Positions 14,101 to 27,828 of a stretch of 64,000 nt of DNA are shown here, in pieces; position 1 is the first letter of the stretch, and every line of letters starts with the position of its first letter. This DNA comes from Lucifuga dentata (Eukaryota > Chordata > Actinopteri > Ophidiiformes > Bythitidae), in contig VXCM01002044.1 in NCBI GenBank assembly GCA_014773175.1, positions 18,698 to 82,697 on the forward strand, in the 5' to 3' direction. The position numbers were made by a program, and so were the translations under genes. Below the pieces are notes generated by a model, which did not search any database, was not told the origin of the DNA, and worked only from the letters and a program-made list of their open reading frames with translations.

Positions 14101-17100
14101 GTGGTGCAGCTAGTTTCGTGAGCAGCACCCATATTGAAGCACCCTTATTCACCAGCAGTCTTATTGAAAATTTAGTGGTAAATATTAGAATTGTTTTTCC
14201 TACCTTCCAGATTGCCATTGGTTTCAGTTCACTCTGTTACGCTATTAAAATCAACTTGTAGACTTGAAACGTGCTTGAGATACATAATTTATTGCCACAT
14301 GCTGTTATTTTTTCTCAAACTTACTTAATTTTACTGATCCAACATGGAGCTACACAGAAGAAAATGTGTGTCTCCATCAGGGAGCATAGACCCAGGAGAA
14401 GATCACATACCTAGAAATTAAAACAACCATGCCTTCTATATTTGAACATACGTAACAGGCGAAACATTGAATTTTACAGTGGTAGTTTCACCTGAACATT
14501 TGATGTTGAAATGTTGTGGGATTTGACATAATAGCATGAAAACTCATAAACGGTTTAGAAAATGCTTGGCATTAATGCTGTATGAAAACTGAGTCAAGTC
14601 AACTGGATTTAAGCTTTTAATTCTGAAACGTTTCACCATTCATCCAAATGGCTTCGTCAGTCAGAAATGACTGACGAAAACTTGAATCCAGTTGACTTGA
14701 CTCAGTTTTCATACAATGTCTACTCGCCTGGATGACTGAGAACCTTCATCAAAGCTTGGCATTAATCTAATGTGTATGTGGATCGTATTTATTTGGCTCA
14801 AACATGCAAAATTGCCGGTATGGTCCTTTAATTCCAGCATGTTAACGTGATTGATGGAGGTAATACATGGCTGCTACGCCGTCCGCTGGACTTAAAGTGG
14901 ATGGGGACGTGCGCATTCCAGATTGGGACAAAAAGAGGAACCACATCTCATCTCTTCTTCATCAGCATTTGTCACTTAACAGCTTTTAATTTGTGGCCGT
15001 CTGATCATATAAGTGCTTGTCTGTTCCAGCTGGTTGAGGAAACGGCAGCTAAAGCAGGAAGTGAGGCGGTACCGAGCCAGGAGGTGCAGCAGGAGCTAAC
15101 TAAGGCCCAGGAGGAGCTCAACAAAGCCAAAGAAGAACTGAACAGGTCTACAGAGGAGATGCAGAAGAAACAGCAGGAGGTCAGTGAGAATTTATTTTAA
15201 TATTCACCCAGTTACCAGTTAATTACCTTTACAGTTCAGGACAGTGGTCCTACAATCAATCACAGCTGGATTTACATTATTACACAATCAATACAACACC
15301 AGATTGACCTTAGAGGCAAAAGTCACGACAAGAATGAAAACCTCTGATATGAATTATAAGTGTCTCTCTCAGCCAGCATGACAAAAATCATAAAAGTACA
15401 GAACAGGGTGTATTGTATGATTGCTTCTGTAAATACAGGTGTAAGTTTGCAGATCATAATGTTGAGTGACATCATTAGCCTAACATTAGTCTAGCAAAAT
15501 CTGTTGTTGTCAGTTTCAGCAGAGATTTAGCTTTGGTCCCACTGTGGTAGAGTGTCTCTGGTTCATTTTTTTCCCACCAGGCTCAAAAGTTCCAGCAGGA
15601 TTTGGAGGAGACCCGGAAAGAAAACCAGCAGACCAAGGAACAACTCCAGGAAGTCCAAAACCAACTGGTACAACAGCAGAACCAGCTGACACAGGTATGG
15701 ATGTGTGTTGTTGATTTTAAAACCCTCACTCAGGTAAGAGGCTTAAAAATGCATGACTGACTGGTTCCTCTGACAGCCGGTTTGTGTTGATCCTGTAGGT
15801 CCAGTCCCAGTTGTCCCAGACCCAGAATCAACTCCAGCAGAATCAGAACCAGCTGAGCCAGAGTCAGAAAGAGCTTCAGCAAGCAAAGAGCCACAGCCAG
15901 CAGGTAGAAACACCTTCTGCTGCACAGCGACACCTGCCACAAAGGTTTTCACCAAACAGCTTCAATGTCACCAACGTCTCTCTACAGGAAGCTTCTGTTA
16001 TGTTGTTTTGATCATTTCACAGAACATTTTGACATTCCATTTACATCACCGGTACAAGAAAGTTCAGTTATGTGTTATGAACACGTAAGCAGTAAATCAG
16101 CAGAATTTCCTTGACATTAAAATGCAACACTCTTTTGGGCTGTGAACTGCTTATGAATGACGTGGCAGCAAACATTGCTGCAGGCCCAATCTGCAACAAG
16201 GTCCTTCTCCTCCACCTTCAAATGTCATTATGTCATTACAGACCTTAAAGATTCTTCAGAAGCAGTATAATATAATAGTAATAATGATAGTATCTTGTAT
16301 AATTATTTCTGTCTCATTTGTGTCCTTGCAGTGATTTTTTTTTTTTTTTTTTTTTTTTTTGCCACTTCTCAGAAACTAAACCCTCATTTGGTCTAAACCA
16401 TATAAACGCAGGTATCACATTTGGACCACTTAAAAAGGAAGATAAGACAAAAGAGACTTTATTGATCCCAGGGGAAAATTGGTTTGCTGCAGCATCAGAA
16501 TAGTGAAATAAGCAGAAAATTAAGAAAAAAAGCAGCAATTTACAATGATGAGAGAAGACAAATTTGGGACTATTTACAGTGCCCTCCACAAATATTAGCA
16601 CCTTCATAAATAAAAGCAAAATGGGCTGTGGAAAAAAAAAATCTTTGTTTATCCTCTTTATATTTCATTCCTGATATTAACAAAAATATAACCTTTAATT
16701 AAACTAAAGAAAAATAAATTCTTATCATGAAACTAATATTTTTCCCAGTGGGTCTGGTGGCATCTGATCATAGTTTTAGAGACTTTCTGACACCAAAACC
16801 AAACTAATGTCTGTAATTCTCCTGCTGTGATTCTTGGAGATTCTTTGGCCACTCGAATCATCATCACCATCACCATCATCATCATTATCATCATCCTCCT
16901 CATCCTCACTGTGTATGGACTCAATATACATACGTCCTCTTCCGGGATCATTGAGAAAAAATTCTTTCCTTTCAATTATTTAACTTTTATTAAAGATTAT
17001 ATTTTTGGTAATATTTTAAATGAAAGCTCAAGAGGATAAACATAAAGACATGTTTTTCACAGCTTTTACTTATCAAAAAGGCCAATATTAGTAGAGGATG

Positions 17101-20100
17101 CTGTACAAAGAACAGTGAAAAATTAAAGATGCCTTCAGCGAGCAAAATGATGTAACTGTGGTGCAACGATTACCATAAATTTATGTAAAACATTAAAAAT
17201 ACGGCGTGCAAAGAGTAATATGTTGCAGTGCACCAGGGCCCTTGCTGTTCCATAGAACAGATGAGAGGTGTTTCTGATTTCAGCATGACACAATACAATC
17301 ATGGGCGGGCGGGGAAAAACAGGAATAAAGAAAAAATAAGCAATTAAGTACAAGTATGAAAACGAGCAGGATGAAGTATAGCATCTTTAACATGGATGAT
17401 CGTTTTGGCCACATCCTTCTTTCCCTTGCCACTTCTATGGACTCCAGAGGACAGGACAGATCTGTCCTTCCTGTCCAGTCTCCTCTGTCCCTAACCAGAT
17501 ATTCCCATCTCAGGCAGACCACCGCATACAGCATGGCTGATGCTACAACAGATTTATAGACCAGAGTCAAAGATGTCAAGGCCTGTAGTGTAAATGTGGC
17601 CCTTGACATTATTACTTTTGAAGAAGAACACAGTCATAAAAAAACTGTCCTAATGTGCTTTTTTACTCATTTCTAGTTACAGAATCAGTTAAAATCAGCT
17701 CAGTCTCAAGCTCAAGCCCGTCAGAACCAGATTCAGCAAGTCCAGAGGGAGCTCCTGCAGGCCAAAGAAGCCCTTCAGCAGAACCTCGCTAAACAGAAAG
17801 AGCTACAGCAGACCCAGCTAACGAGTCAACAGAGCCACAACCAGGAAGTCAACACCGTGAAGGCTGCTCTGAGCCAATCAGAGAGCAAGGTGAGCAGGCC
17901 ACCTGAACAACAACAGCCACTAAAATGATTGATACCTGTCTCCTGTTAAAGTTTTCTGAGATTGATCTCTGAATATTATCAACCGCCTTTTGTAATTTGA
18001 ATTAAATTTGTTTTTAATTTACCACCTAAAAGCTGCGCAGTAAAAAAATCCTTTATTAGACAGGATGACAAACCTGCAAACAACAAACAAGGCTTGGAAA
18101 AGACAGAAGACAATCAAAGTGCCTGAATGCATGAGCAGTTTTGGTTTCTGTGGTTAAAACCGTCTCATTTTTTGGAGAATGATCAGACACAAATGAACCT
18201 TTCATGGTCCGCAGGATGGTCCAGAACCTGAACTGGGACAAAAATGTTGCCTGTTATTTCTCAAAATTCTTCTGTTTCAAGATTTAAAGCCGGTTAAAGC
18301 ATTAATTGTGTGTGTGCTTCCATCCTAACAGGCGGCTGAGCTGCAGGGTCAGCTGGACGGCCTGCAGAAGGTCAGAGAAACATCTACACAGAATTATTTT
18401 AACATGGATGAAATTCAACTAACCCACCAATAAATCACAATAAATGAAGACTTGGACTTGATACAAGCTATATTTCTTCTGTAACAGTTTAGTCTCCATC
18501 CTCCATTTTGTCCATCGCTGTCCCTCATTCTGTTCTTAAACTGCCACGCTTTTGTTTTTTTCACACCTCACTCTTCTTTTCTTCTTTCAGACGGTTGGTG
18601 AGCGTGAAGTGGACATCAGGTGTCTGCAGGAGCAGCTAAATGAAGCCAAAGAGTCGAACCGAGTCGCACAGGCCAGCCAGAGTTCCCAGTCCAACCAGGC
18701 TGGTGACGCCAACGCTCCCAGTGAGCAAAACCAGGCGGTGCAAGAGGAGCTCACAAAACTACGACAGGAGGTACTTCAGCTTTTTATTTAATAGTTCTTA
18801 ACTCATTTCTCATCAAAGACCTTTCACCAGTTTCTGTTTCCATCAGGTCTGTCTTTCACTTCAGCTTTTGCCCGCTAAAAACATCTGTCTTACATGTGGA
18901 AACATCTGCCAAGTACGCGCAATTAAGTGCAGAAGAAAAACAATCTAAAACTCAAGTTAAAGATTATTAAAGGGAGATTCCGCTGATGGAGAGCATTACT
19001 CAGCACTGTATAAAGGGTTTTGTGGCCATAGAGGGCGCTCAGAGAAACTGACCCTGATGACATCACAAGGGTTACTTCCTGATGTTAAAAACTTTCACCC
19101 TCTCCCAAATGGTGGTCTAAGCCTTGCAGTCCTCCTCTGGGTCCAGACTTTGATGACGTAATCAACACAGTCCTGTGAGCAGCTAGGCTTCGTAGAATGA
19201 ATCTGTTTTATCATTTTGTATTGTGGTGTGGTTTGGTAACCTCAAACTGGGAAATAAAAATAAGCTCAATAGTCTTGTCAAAGTAGCACAGCAAAATTAC
19301 TAGAGTTAACCAAATCTAGCTACACAATATTTACAACAACAGGGTTCTTAAAAAACACTCAGGTTATCATGAGCTGTCCAGATCATCCATTGTTTAAGGA
19401 CTTTGAGTTGCTCCCATCTGATCGTCGTTGAGCGTCCCAGCAGACTAAAGGTTTACATCATCATTTGTTCCTCAAGACACAGGATTAATGAATTCATGTT
19501 ACGCTGTTTCTAGGTCATGAATTCAGTGAAACGATGCTTGAGTATAGTGTATGTAGTATAGTGTTTTAGTATTATATTGCAACTTATGTTATTAATTTGT
19601 GTGTGTACTATTGTCTGTTGTTGTGGTTGTGTTTTTACCTGCTGCAAACCACATTTCCCCTTGGGGACAATAAAGATTGAGATTGAGCGACTGAGAAGTG
19701 CATAAAGGCACTGGTGAGCGACCCTTGGTCTCCAAAATGACATGGGACTCCCCACGATCTCATCGAGTCTGTGAATGCATGAATGGAAACCAGAAAATAT
19801 CAAGTGCACATTCTGGACAGGTTGGACATCTAGCTCCACCTACTTACTAACAGTCATCTTCCCTTCTCTGAGCATAAATGTAATCTCACAGCACTATCTC
19901 AGGCTCCACAGCTACCATTTTGATCTTTTCATGCACTTTTGAGTCCTTGGGTTATTAAGAAAATGCAATTCTGAATGGGTGGAATCCTGTTTGAAGACAA
20001 AACGAATCACACTGTCATGAGGACTAAGAGTTTTGTTCTGCTGCAGTTGTCTGAATGCAGCAGCAGAGAGGAGCAGCTCAGACAGCAGATGTCCGAGAAA

Positions 20101-20513
20101 GAGGAAAAAACCAAGAAGGCTTTCATGGGAGCCAAGACCAAAATCAACCAGCTGAACAGTAAGAAACACACACACACAAAGACAATTTGCATTATTTTAG
20201 TTTTATTTCACCTCATGTGCAGCCTGAGAGTTNACACACACACACAAAGACAATTTGCATTATTTTAGTTTTATTTCACCTCATGTGCAGCCTGAGAGTT
20301 CCTGTGTGTTCACCTGCAGATCTGAAGGAGCAGCTCTGTCAGGAGATCGAAGAGCTGAAACAGGCTAAAGAGGAGCAGGAAGTGAGAATGAACGCGCTCA
20401 AGTCTCAGTACGAAGGACGGATTCTTCGTCTGGACAGAGAGCTGAGAGAACTGAGAGAGACACAAACACACTCCGAGTCCAGAGAGGAGCCCCAGGACCA
20501 GAGTGTGTCCAAG
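2186..20513 (+). CDS. tpr: TPR coiled-coil rod exons
   Basis: Exons: 2186-2389, 3242-3438, 5229-5376, 5628-5765, 11679-11810, 13046-13176, 13629-13833, 15030-15179, 15581-15694, 15799-15903, 17677-17889, 18332-18370, 18591-18770, 20047-20158, 20320-20513. They encode about residues 1-754 of the visible protein: nearly unbroken heptad-type sequence rich in Glu, Lys, Gln and Leu, the dimerising rod of the basket filament. Exon 2 carries 14 consecutive glutamines (8 CAA then 6 CAG, 3338-3379). The exons at 15581, 15799, 17677, 18332 and 18591 are all phase 0-0 and Gln-rich, and make this part much longer than I recall for human TPR. The exon pair at 20047 and 20320 resumes strong similarity ([24 protein letters not shown]). 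The large intron 5766-11678 holds two TTAA elements, a solo LTR and a hAT element. Confidence 0.95.
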
Positions 20514-20946
20514 GTACGCACAGGAAGTCTGATGGTCTTTGAAGACAGTTGATCTTATTACAGGTTTGGCTGAGTAACGCACACAGAGAAGGTAAATGCA
20601 CCTGTGACCATGTTAGCATCAGCTCATTGTATTTATAATCTTTGCCTGCTGATTTTTGTTTATGACACCTGTAGCTGGAAGAGATTTTTCACAGCAAACA
20701 GTTTGACCAGAATTAAATAAAAAGGCGTTTCAGAGACGACTTGTGCATGAATGACTCTTGAATAATTTGACAGAGAATAAAACAATGCCATGTGTTTAGG
20801 TGGGTGACCAGGCCAGATGTGCCGACCAGAGGCAGATATCCCTGAAGAGTCCAGCCCAGGACCGAGGGAGGTAACCAGTGAAGACGCACACACACACACN
20901 ATCCCTGAAGAGTCCAGCCCAGGACCGAGGGAGGTAACCAGTGAAG

Positions 20947-20982
<36 letters not shown>

Positions 20983-23900
20983 TTTCATTCAACAGGAAGT
21001 TCCTTTCCAGTGTGTCCTAACATCTTTGAACTTGTTTGTCTAGCTCCAGCCTGTCTGACCCTCCCACTGCAAACATCCGCCCCACCACGAGCACTCCATC
21101 TCCCAGCAACAAGCCAAGCCCCTCCCCCGGCAACAAGGCCACACCCCGCGCCAGCATCCGGCCCATGGTTACCCCAACAACCATCCCCATGCCGACACCC
21201 ACCGCCACCGTCATGCCGACCACACAGACGGACAGCCAAGAAGGTAACAGTGTGGGAGAATTTTAAAGTAAACCTCTGGGTTTAACCTTTTTCTAACAGA
21301 TTCAAGGCTGATTTTATGTAAATTAATGCAACTAATACACTTTAATTAATGCACACCTATTTTACTGCTGATCCACCAAACTTCATGCCATTGGCTTTCA
21401 GAGAAGGTGTATTGTTCATGATGGTGTGGTTACTTGTTTTTTCTGGATTTTCCAACATTGGAGGAAAATTCTGGATGAATTTATGGTTTCTGGACTTTTT
21501 TTTTTTCTTCCAGGAACAATCGGTAGGATATCTCAGAAATAAGAGACACACACATGAAATTTTGTTGAAAGGTGCAACTTGAGTCAAGAAAGAGTTGATG
21601 AGATTTTAAGCAGTTTAGGATCACTTTCTGCAACATTGCAGATTGGACACTTGTCCACATTTTTCCAGATTCCTTGAAAATGTAGACCCTAAATATTCAG
21701 GCAGTTATGGGTGATATAAGGTGATGCAAAAACTGTTAAAGGACAATATTGGCCATTTTGTATGTTTAAGCCTAATAAATACTACCAGTGTACATGTTAC
21801 GCTACTGACAACCATTTTCCAAAAACATAAAACCGTATTTTAGTTTTCCTGTTAATTTGCCAAATCCCTAATCTTTTAAAATCAAATGTTGAGGCAACAC
21901 ACACCTTAAAATTCAAGGTTTCACCTACTGACACATATGTCTGAGTGCAGAAGGCACAGTTGTTTTTAATTTCTCCGTAAAAGCCATCTTCTCCTGGGAC
22001 TGTATTCCCTGGCAGAGGCATACATTGCGGCTCCATGTTAGACAAGTTAAATAAAGTAACTTTGGCACAAAAATTTAATAATTTAATTTTCATTTGTTTG
22101 TTTGTTTTTTTTAAATTTAGTTTTACGGGGACTATCTACATTAATTAATATCACATAACCATGATGTAAATGTGTGGAATTTAGCTAAAACAAGGCTGTT
22201 TTTCATCCTTAGTCCCTGGGCCTACTTCATATTCGCTGTGGTTGATTATATATCTCAGTGTGTTTCAAGTCTCTACAAATTGAGTTTAATAGCATACTGG
22301 AATGAACTGAAACCAATGGCAGTCTGGAAGGTAGGAAAAACAATTCTAACATTTACTGCTCCAGTAGTTATTTTTTTTGGAAAACAGCTGGTTGTAACGT
22401 AAGGTGTGTGGGGGTTACATTTATTGGATTATTCAGTGTAATAAATTAACCTCTTCAACATTTTTTTATTGTCCATTTACATAAATATTTGTAAAGACCC
22501 TTTGTTTTTGTTTATTGGTGAAATAATTATCACTGTTTTCTCAATATTGAGCATCAGACATGAGATTTGAGGCCATTTTGCTCCTTTCTCCATCGTTAGT
22601 GACAACCAGCAACCTGTTCAGCATCTCCCCCATATGTGTGTATGACTGTGTCATCCACATACATGACGATAAGGCTCGAAACACGCAGCTGCCACCAGTA
22701 TGCACCTGAGATGATGCTGATTCAGCAGTAGTTTAAGTTTGTGTGGTTTAGTGTGTTTGTACAGTGACTTGCACTATTGTTTTATGGTTTTATAACGTGT
22801 GTGATGCGTGAGATCGTGACATCTTTTTAATCTGCAGGTCTGATGAGTGGGGGTGCATCCGTGCACTCCACCAGCTCCGGTATGGTGAACACGCCAACCT
22901 CCATGACCCAGCCAACCAGCAGCCAAGCCACCGCATTCGTCCAGCCCACACAACAACAGGCAGCCAATCAGGACGCTGGGCCCAGCACGGACGCTGAGCA
23001 GCCGTCGACATCCTCCGCTTTGATTGGAGCAGGTGAGAAAGACCATTCAGAAACATTCAAACGTAATTCACTTCTTTCATTCCCTTTACAGTCCCACACT
23101 AAGAATACACGTTTAAAATGTTTACATAAACATAACACACATCAACAATAATAATAAGACTTTGAGGTGCATCATACCTGACTCTATATTTGGGCTCAAT
23201 ATTAGTTTTTAAATCACATGGAGCAAGCAACCTTTGTGTGGTATGTGTGTGCGTCTGTGTCATTTTTGCGTGTGCATGTGTGCACAACTATGTGCTTGGC
23301 AGCTCCAAAGCGAGGCAGAGAAGATGAGGAGGAGGAGAGCCTAGCAGAGAGTTCACACGTGTCTCCATCCACCAAAAAACTACGACTCAGAGCGAGCGCA
23401 GCGCTGCAGGTACCTGACTTACACCTTGTTTAATGTTTCCCACCTGCACTCCAGTAAAACACTTAAACTACCAGAAATGCTCTAATAATGGTCTTTATTT
23501 AAAGCTACATAATCTCCATGCTTCTCACCAAAGTTTCCCATTGTTCGAGTTCTTCAGTTTTCCTTTAAAACAATCTGGGAATGATGAGTGTGGTGCCGTG
23601 CTGAAAGTAAGGCCGCATCCCTGTAACGGCTGTTTATGATGTGTGGCGTGAAGCAAAACCGAAACTAGAGCCTCATAGCGGCTTTCAGCGTGTCCCACCG
23701 CCGCTGGACGAACCATAACTGCATAAAAACCACCGCCACAAGTGAGAAGCATGTCAGTGTGAACACGCCTCCATGCAGCTTTTATAAAGGTTCACTTTCA
23801 TTCACTATACCCACTTTTGGTTGGTGATGACAGCAGAGCATCACTCTCTCTCCTCACTGGGGACGGGCTCCACGTTTACGGCTGTGTTTCACGTGGAGCC

Positions 23901-26900
23901 TTGGCCACCTTCAGACTGAAGGGACGATGGCTGGAGAGAGGTTTAAAGCAGTTTGGTATTTCAGATAGCTGCTGTCATCTGGTGGCAGCAGATTACACTA
24001 ATATTAACCTGAAGTAGTGACAGACATACACCAAACCCACCTTTATGTGAGACCGGCGGCCTTTATTTCTTCCTGCTAACTTCACTCCCTCAGCTATAAT
24101 TACACATCGGCCATTATTTGAATCCTGGTTTTTATTAGAGCATTTACAGGGCATGAATTAGATATTGAACCCTTTCGATAAGTAAACTGCAGTTGTTGTT
24201 GTCATTTATAACTAACTTGAAATTGTTGAGGCTTTTTGCTTACAGCTGTGTGTGTGTGTGTGTGTGTTTCAGGTGGAAGGTGATGAGGAGATGGAGGACG
24301 ATTTAACGATCGAGGTAGAGCGACAGGATCCAGATGATAGTCGGGTCAGTGAGGTCACAAAGTTTTTAAAGTTTAATGTTTACTCAGTTTAGGAATTAAA
24401 GTCAAACGAGAGCAACGCCACTAAAATTTATATCACAATTCCTTCAGTTTTGAATGGTAACTGTGTCAGCGTATATAATTTTTACATCATAATTTTAATG
24501 TAGAGAAGAAAAAGCTCTGCACACTTGCAAGTAAAAACTTTATTGCCAATTGTTCGTAGACCTTCAGGCATAAATTGAACAAAACAACAAGTATAATGGA
24601 GCAGATTGAACACACCTATGTTAGATCGTGCAGGTCTACGCTTTGCAACTACCAGATCCCATACAAACATATAGTAAGTGTCCAACAGTGCAGTAAGCTA
24701 CAGGATTTAAAAAATAATACAATCAGGCATACATTATCCAAAGAGATCTATGAAAGGGGTACATACATCTGATGTATGTACAAGTGTTGTACATACAGTC
24801 CTTAAAATGCATCACCTAACTACATGTATGACATTTATAACATAATGCTCATATCAAAATTCACATGTAAACCCAGAGGATGTAAAGAACAGCATCGTTG
24901 TAAAGGTTAGCAGTTTAAAACATGTCAAATGTGTCTTTAAACCAAGGTTATGATATCTGTTCCAAAAAAAACCACACATCCAGGCTCTGAGAGACCTCTT
25001 CTTCCTCCCAGTTTCTGCTGCCATCACTATGAGCTGTTCTGAATGGGCGGGGATGCTATGTTAATGAGGCGCTGCTCTGATTGGCTGCCTGATCGCTTGG
25101 GTTCCTGAGGAGAGTACAAACCATGAATATGCAGAAAACAAGTAAACCAACATGGCAGGCATTTCAGGAGAACCCTGCAGGATCCCATGTAGTGAGACCN
25201 AGAAAACAAGTAAACCAACATGGCAGGCATTTCAGGAGAACCCTGCAGGATCCCATGTAGTGAGACCGTACATGTTTGATCCTGATTCAGACCCACCACC
25301 ACAGACTCAGTAAATACTACCGTATTTATTAAAATACTACTTAGGACAATGGACGCTACAAAACAGAAAGTGTCTGTTTTGTGTCTGTTTTGCTGTATGT
25401 CTCCAACATACAGCAGCTGTCAGAACAGAGCTCTGCCAGAAACAAGCCGGCAATACAAATAAACAGTAACAAATGTTATGTTGTAACAGCAGTGTTACAA
25501 CATAAGATTACAGGAATGTCTGTAGTAATATCCTACTTATTCATGAATACGGCGACATTTTATTAACCTACAATATAATGAAATATAAGGTGACGTAAAC
25601 CTCCATGACTCCGCACACACAGAGCTTCAGAGAGCCGCAGAGAAGGCAGACGGTGTCTGAACGAAAACACACACACATCTCCGTATGTCACGCAGACACG
25701 CTCACAGGTAAACATGTTAAGTACCATAAAACACCATATCCGATTCTTTCTCTCCACACAAGGCAACTGATTTATCAACAAAGCTCCATAAACTATAAAA
25801 ATCAAACAGAACAATGACGCTAACAAGCTAATAGCACACACGTTAGCAAAGAGCGACATGTTATCAGGCCTGACTGCACCTTACTTGGAATAAACTGTAA
25901 ATATTATCACAAAGTGGTGACACTTACTGATTGCACATTAGCTGTTGTTGGGTCACGTTGGTATGGTATGGTATGTTGGTATAGTTGGCATGGATCCATC
26001 TTTAAGGGTCAGTTTAGAGGCTAAGCCAGCGTTGTACTGTCCCTCTTTGGTGAAGTGGTTAGCACAGAAGAACAACTAGCAGCTACTGCAGCTGGAATGT
26101 TGTTGCCATTAATAAAATCTAACCACTGTTTCTTTTTAGCCTCCGATGCTGACAGGGAATACAAACATTTATGTTGGTTTCTGCAGCCATCAACACAACA
26201 CTTGGTGTAATTCACTAGAACCTTCGAGTCTGTATTAGTGAACTACAACAATGGCGGCTATAAAGTACTGACAGCAGAGAGGAGTGGGACTGGTTGTCTG
26301 CCTTGAAGCTGGGCATTAGGAATGACTCCTGTTGTGATGTCACAACAGGAGCAAAATCAAAACAGCTTGTAGAAATACATGCTTACCTAAAATGCGGGCT
26401 ATGGAAACAACGCAGAGGTTTTCGCTTTCCAAATTCTCAGATTTGATAGGCTGAAGAACGACTATAATATATATACATGGGCAAGGAAAAACATGGTTTT
26501 CATGACAGGGGACCTTTAATAAAATAGGGTTTTATACTATTGCATTTGCATGTTAATCTTAAATTAATGTGCAAATTTATTATTTGCATCTTAATGCAAA
26601 TAATAAAAAATTAGCATTAACATCATCTTAAATTTCCCTCGGGATAAATAAAGTATTTATCTGTCTAAAAATGGAGGCTAATAAGCTGAGACAATGGAAA
26701 CAATCTCCATTCAGAATTCTGAATGTTTTGCTTTTATAAACTCAGACAATGAGCAGAATAACGTCATGCAGACCTGATGAAACGAAGAAAGAACATGCTT
26801 GTTAACATGTCCAAACAAACACTGAATGAAGTATGGTCCTTACAAACTCACTATTTTGTTGTTTGCAACCTGTTTTGCACGTCACGTTGGTCTTTGTTTG

Positions 26901-27796
26901 GCACCATTGGACAAATGGACATGTACTATTTGTAAAATTTTAAATTTTAGGTCTTTGCAAAGTTTTGGGATTTTTGTAAAGTTTTTGGTCTTTGTAAAGT
27001 TTTTGGGTCTTTGTAAAGTTTTGAGATTTTTGTAAAGTTTTTGGGTCTTTGTAAAGTTTTGGGGTCTTTGCAAAGTTTTGGGATTTTTGTAAATTTTTTG
27101 GTCTTTGTAAAGTTTTGGGGTCTTTGTAAAGTTTTGGGATTTTTGTAAAGTTTTGGGGTCTTTGTAAATTTTTGGGATTTTTGTAAAATTTTGGGGTCTT
27201 TGTAAAGTTTTGGGGTTCTTTGTAAAGTTTTTGGGTCTTTGTAAAGTTTTGGGGTCTTTGCAAAGTTTTGGGGTCTTTGCAAAGTTTTGGGATTTTTGTA
27301 AAGTTTTGGGGTCTTTGTAAAGTTTTGGGTCGTGCACGGCTCTGTCGTTCCCATCAGGCTGTATTTATTTGCATTTGGCTTGAAATTGCATTAAAACATC
27401 TGAAGTGTTATTGAATAAATGTCTTCGTGTGTAGGAACTTCCGGAAGAGGAGTTTTCAGTCCTGGCTGAAGTGGACGAGGAGGAAGGAGAAGACGACGTG
27501 TCCCAGTCTGTTCCCTCAGACCAGACGATCCCTGTCATCAACAGTCAGGAAAGGGACGTCATTGTGATCGACACAGACAGCGAGAGCAGAGAGAGCAAAG
27601 AGGAGAAGGAGGAGGAAGAGGAGGAGGAGGGTGAAGATGAGGAGGAAGAGGAGGTACTGTTCTTTTTTCTGTTCAGTAAAGCCAAGCTCAAACCATACAT
27701 CTTCAAAAATCCAAAAATTGCAGAACTGCTCAAATAACGTTCCTGTAACAATATGTCTTCACACTACGAGGCTACGTATATGTATATATGTATGTG

Positions 27797-27828
<32 letters not shown>

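Larger units (their letters stand above)
24345..27434. other. tpr intron: THAP-like fragment, LINE tail, minisatellite
   Basis: No exon is seen. Contents: an assembly duplicate (25133-25199 repeated after N at 25200), a minus-strand THAP-like fragment (26021-26215), a LINE-type 3' tail near 26629-26670 (TTTCCCTCGGGATAAATAAA), and the minisatellite 26938-27330. The rest is unremarkable AT-rich DNA. Confidence 0.6.

Noticed and set aside
26938..27330. CRISPR-like array
   Set aside because: Units are contiguous and similar throughout with no spacers; the setting is a vertebrate intron.
26882..27354. Minus-strand open frames of 107-151 codons with Leu-Gln-Arg-Pro/Asn-Phe-Thr-Lys repeats
   Set aside because: All are translations of the 19-21-bp minisatellite in several frames; no start context, no homology, intronic.
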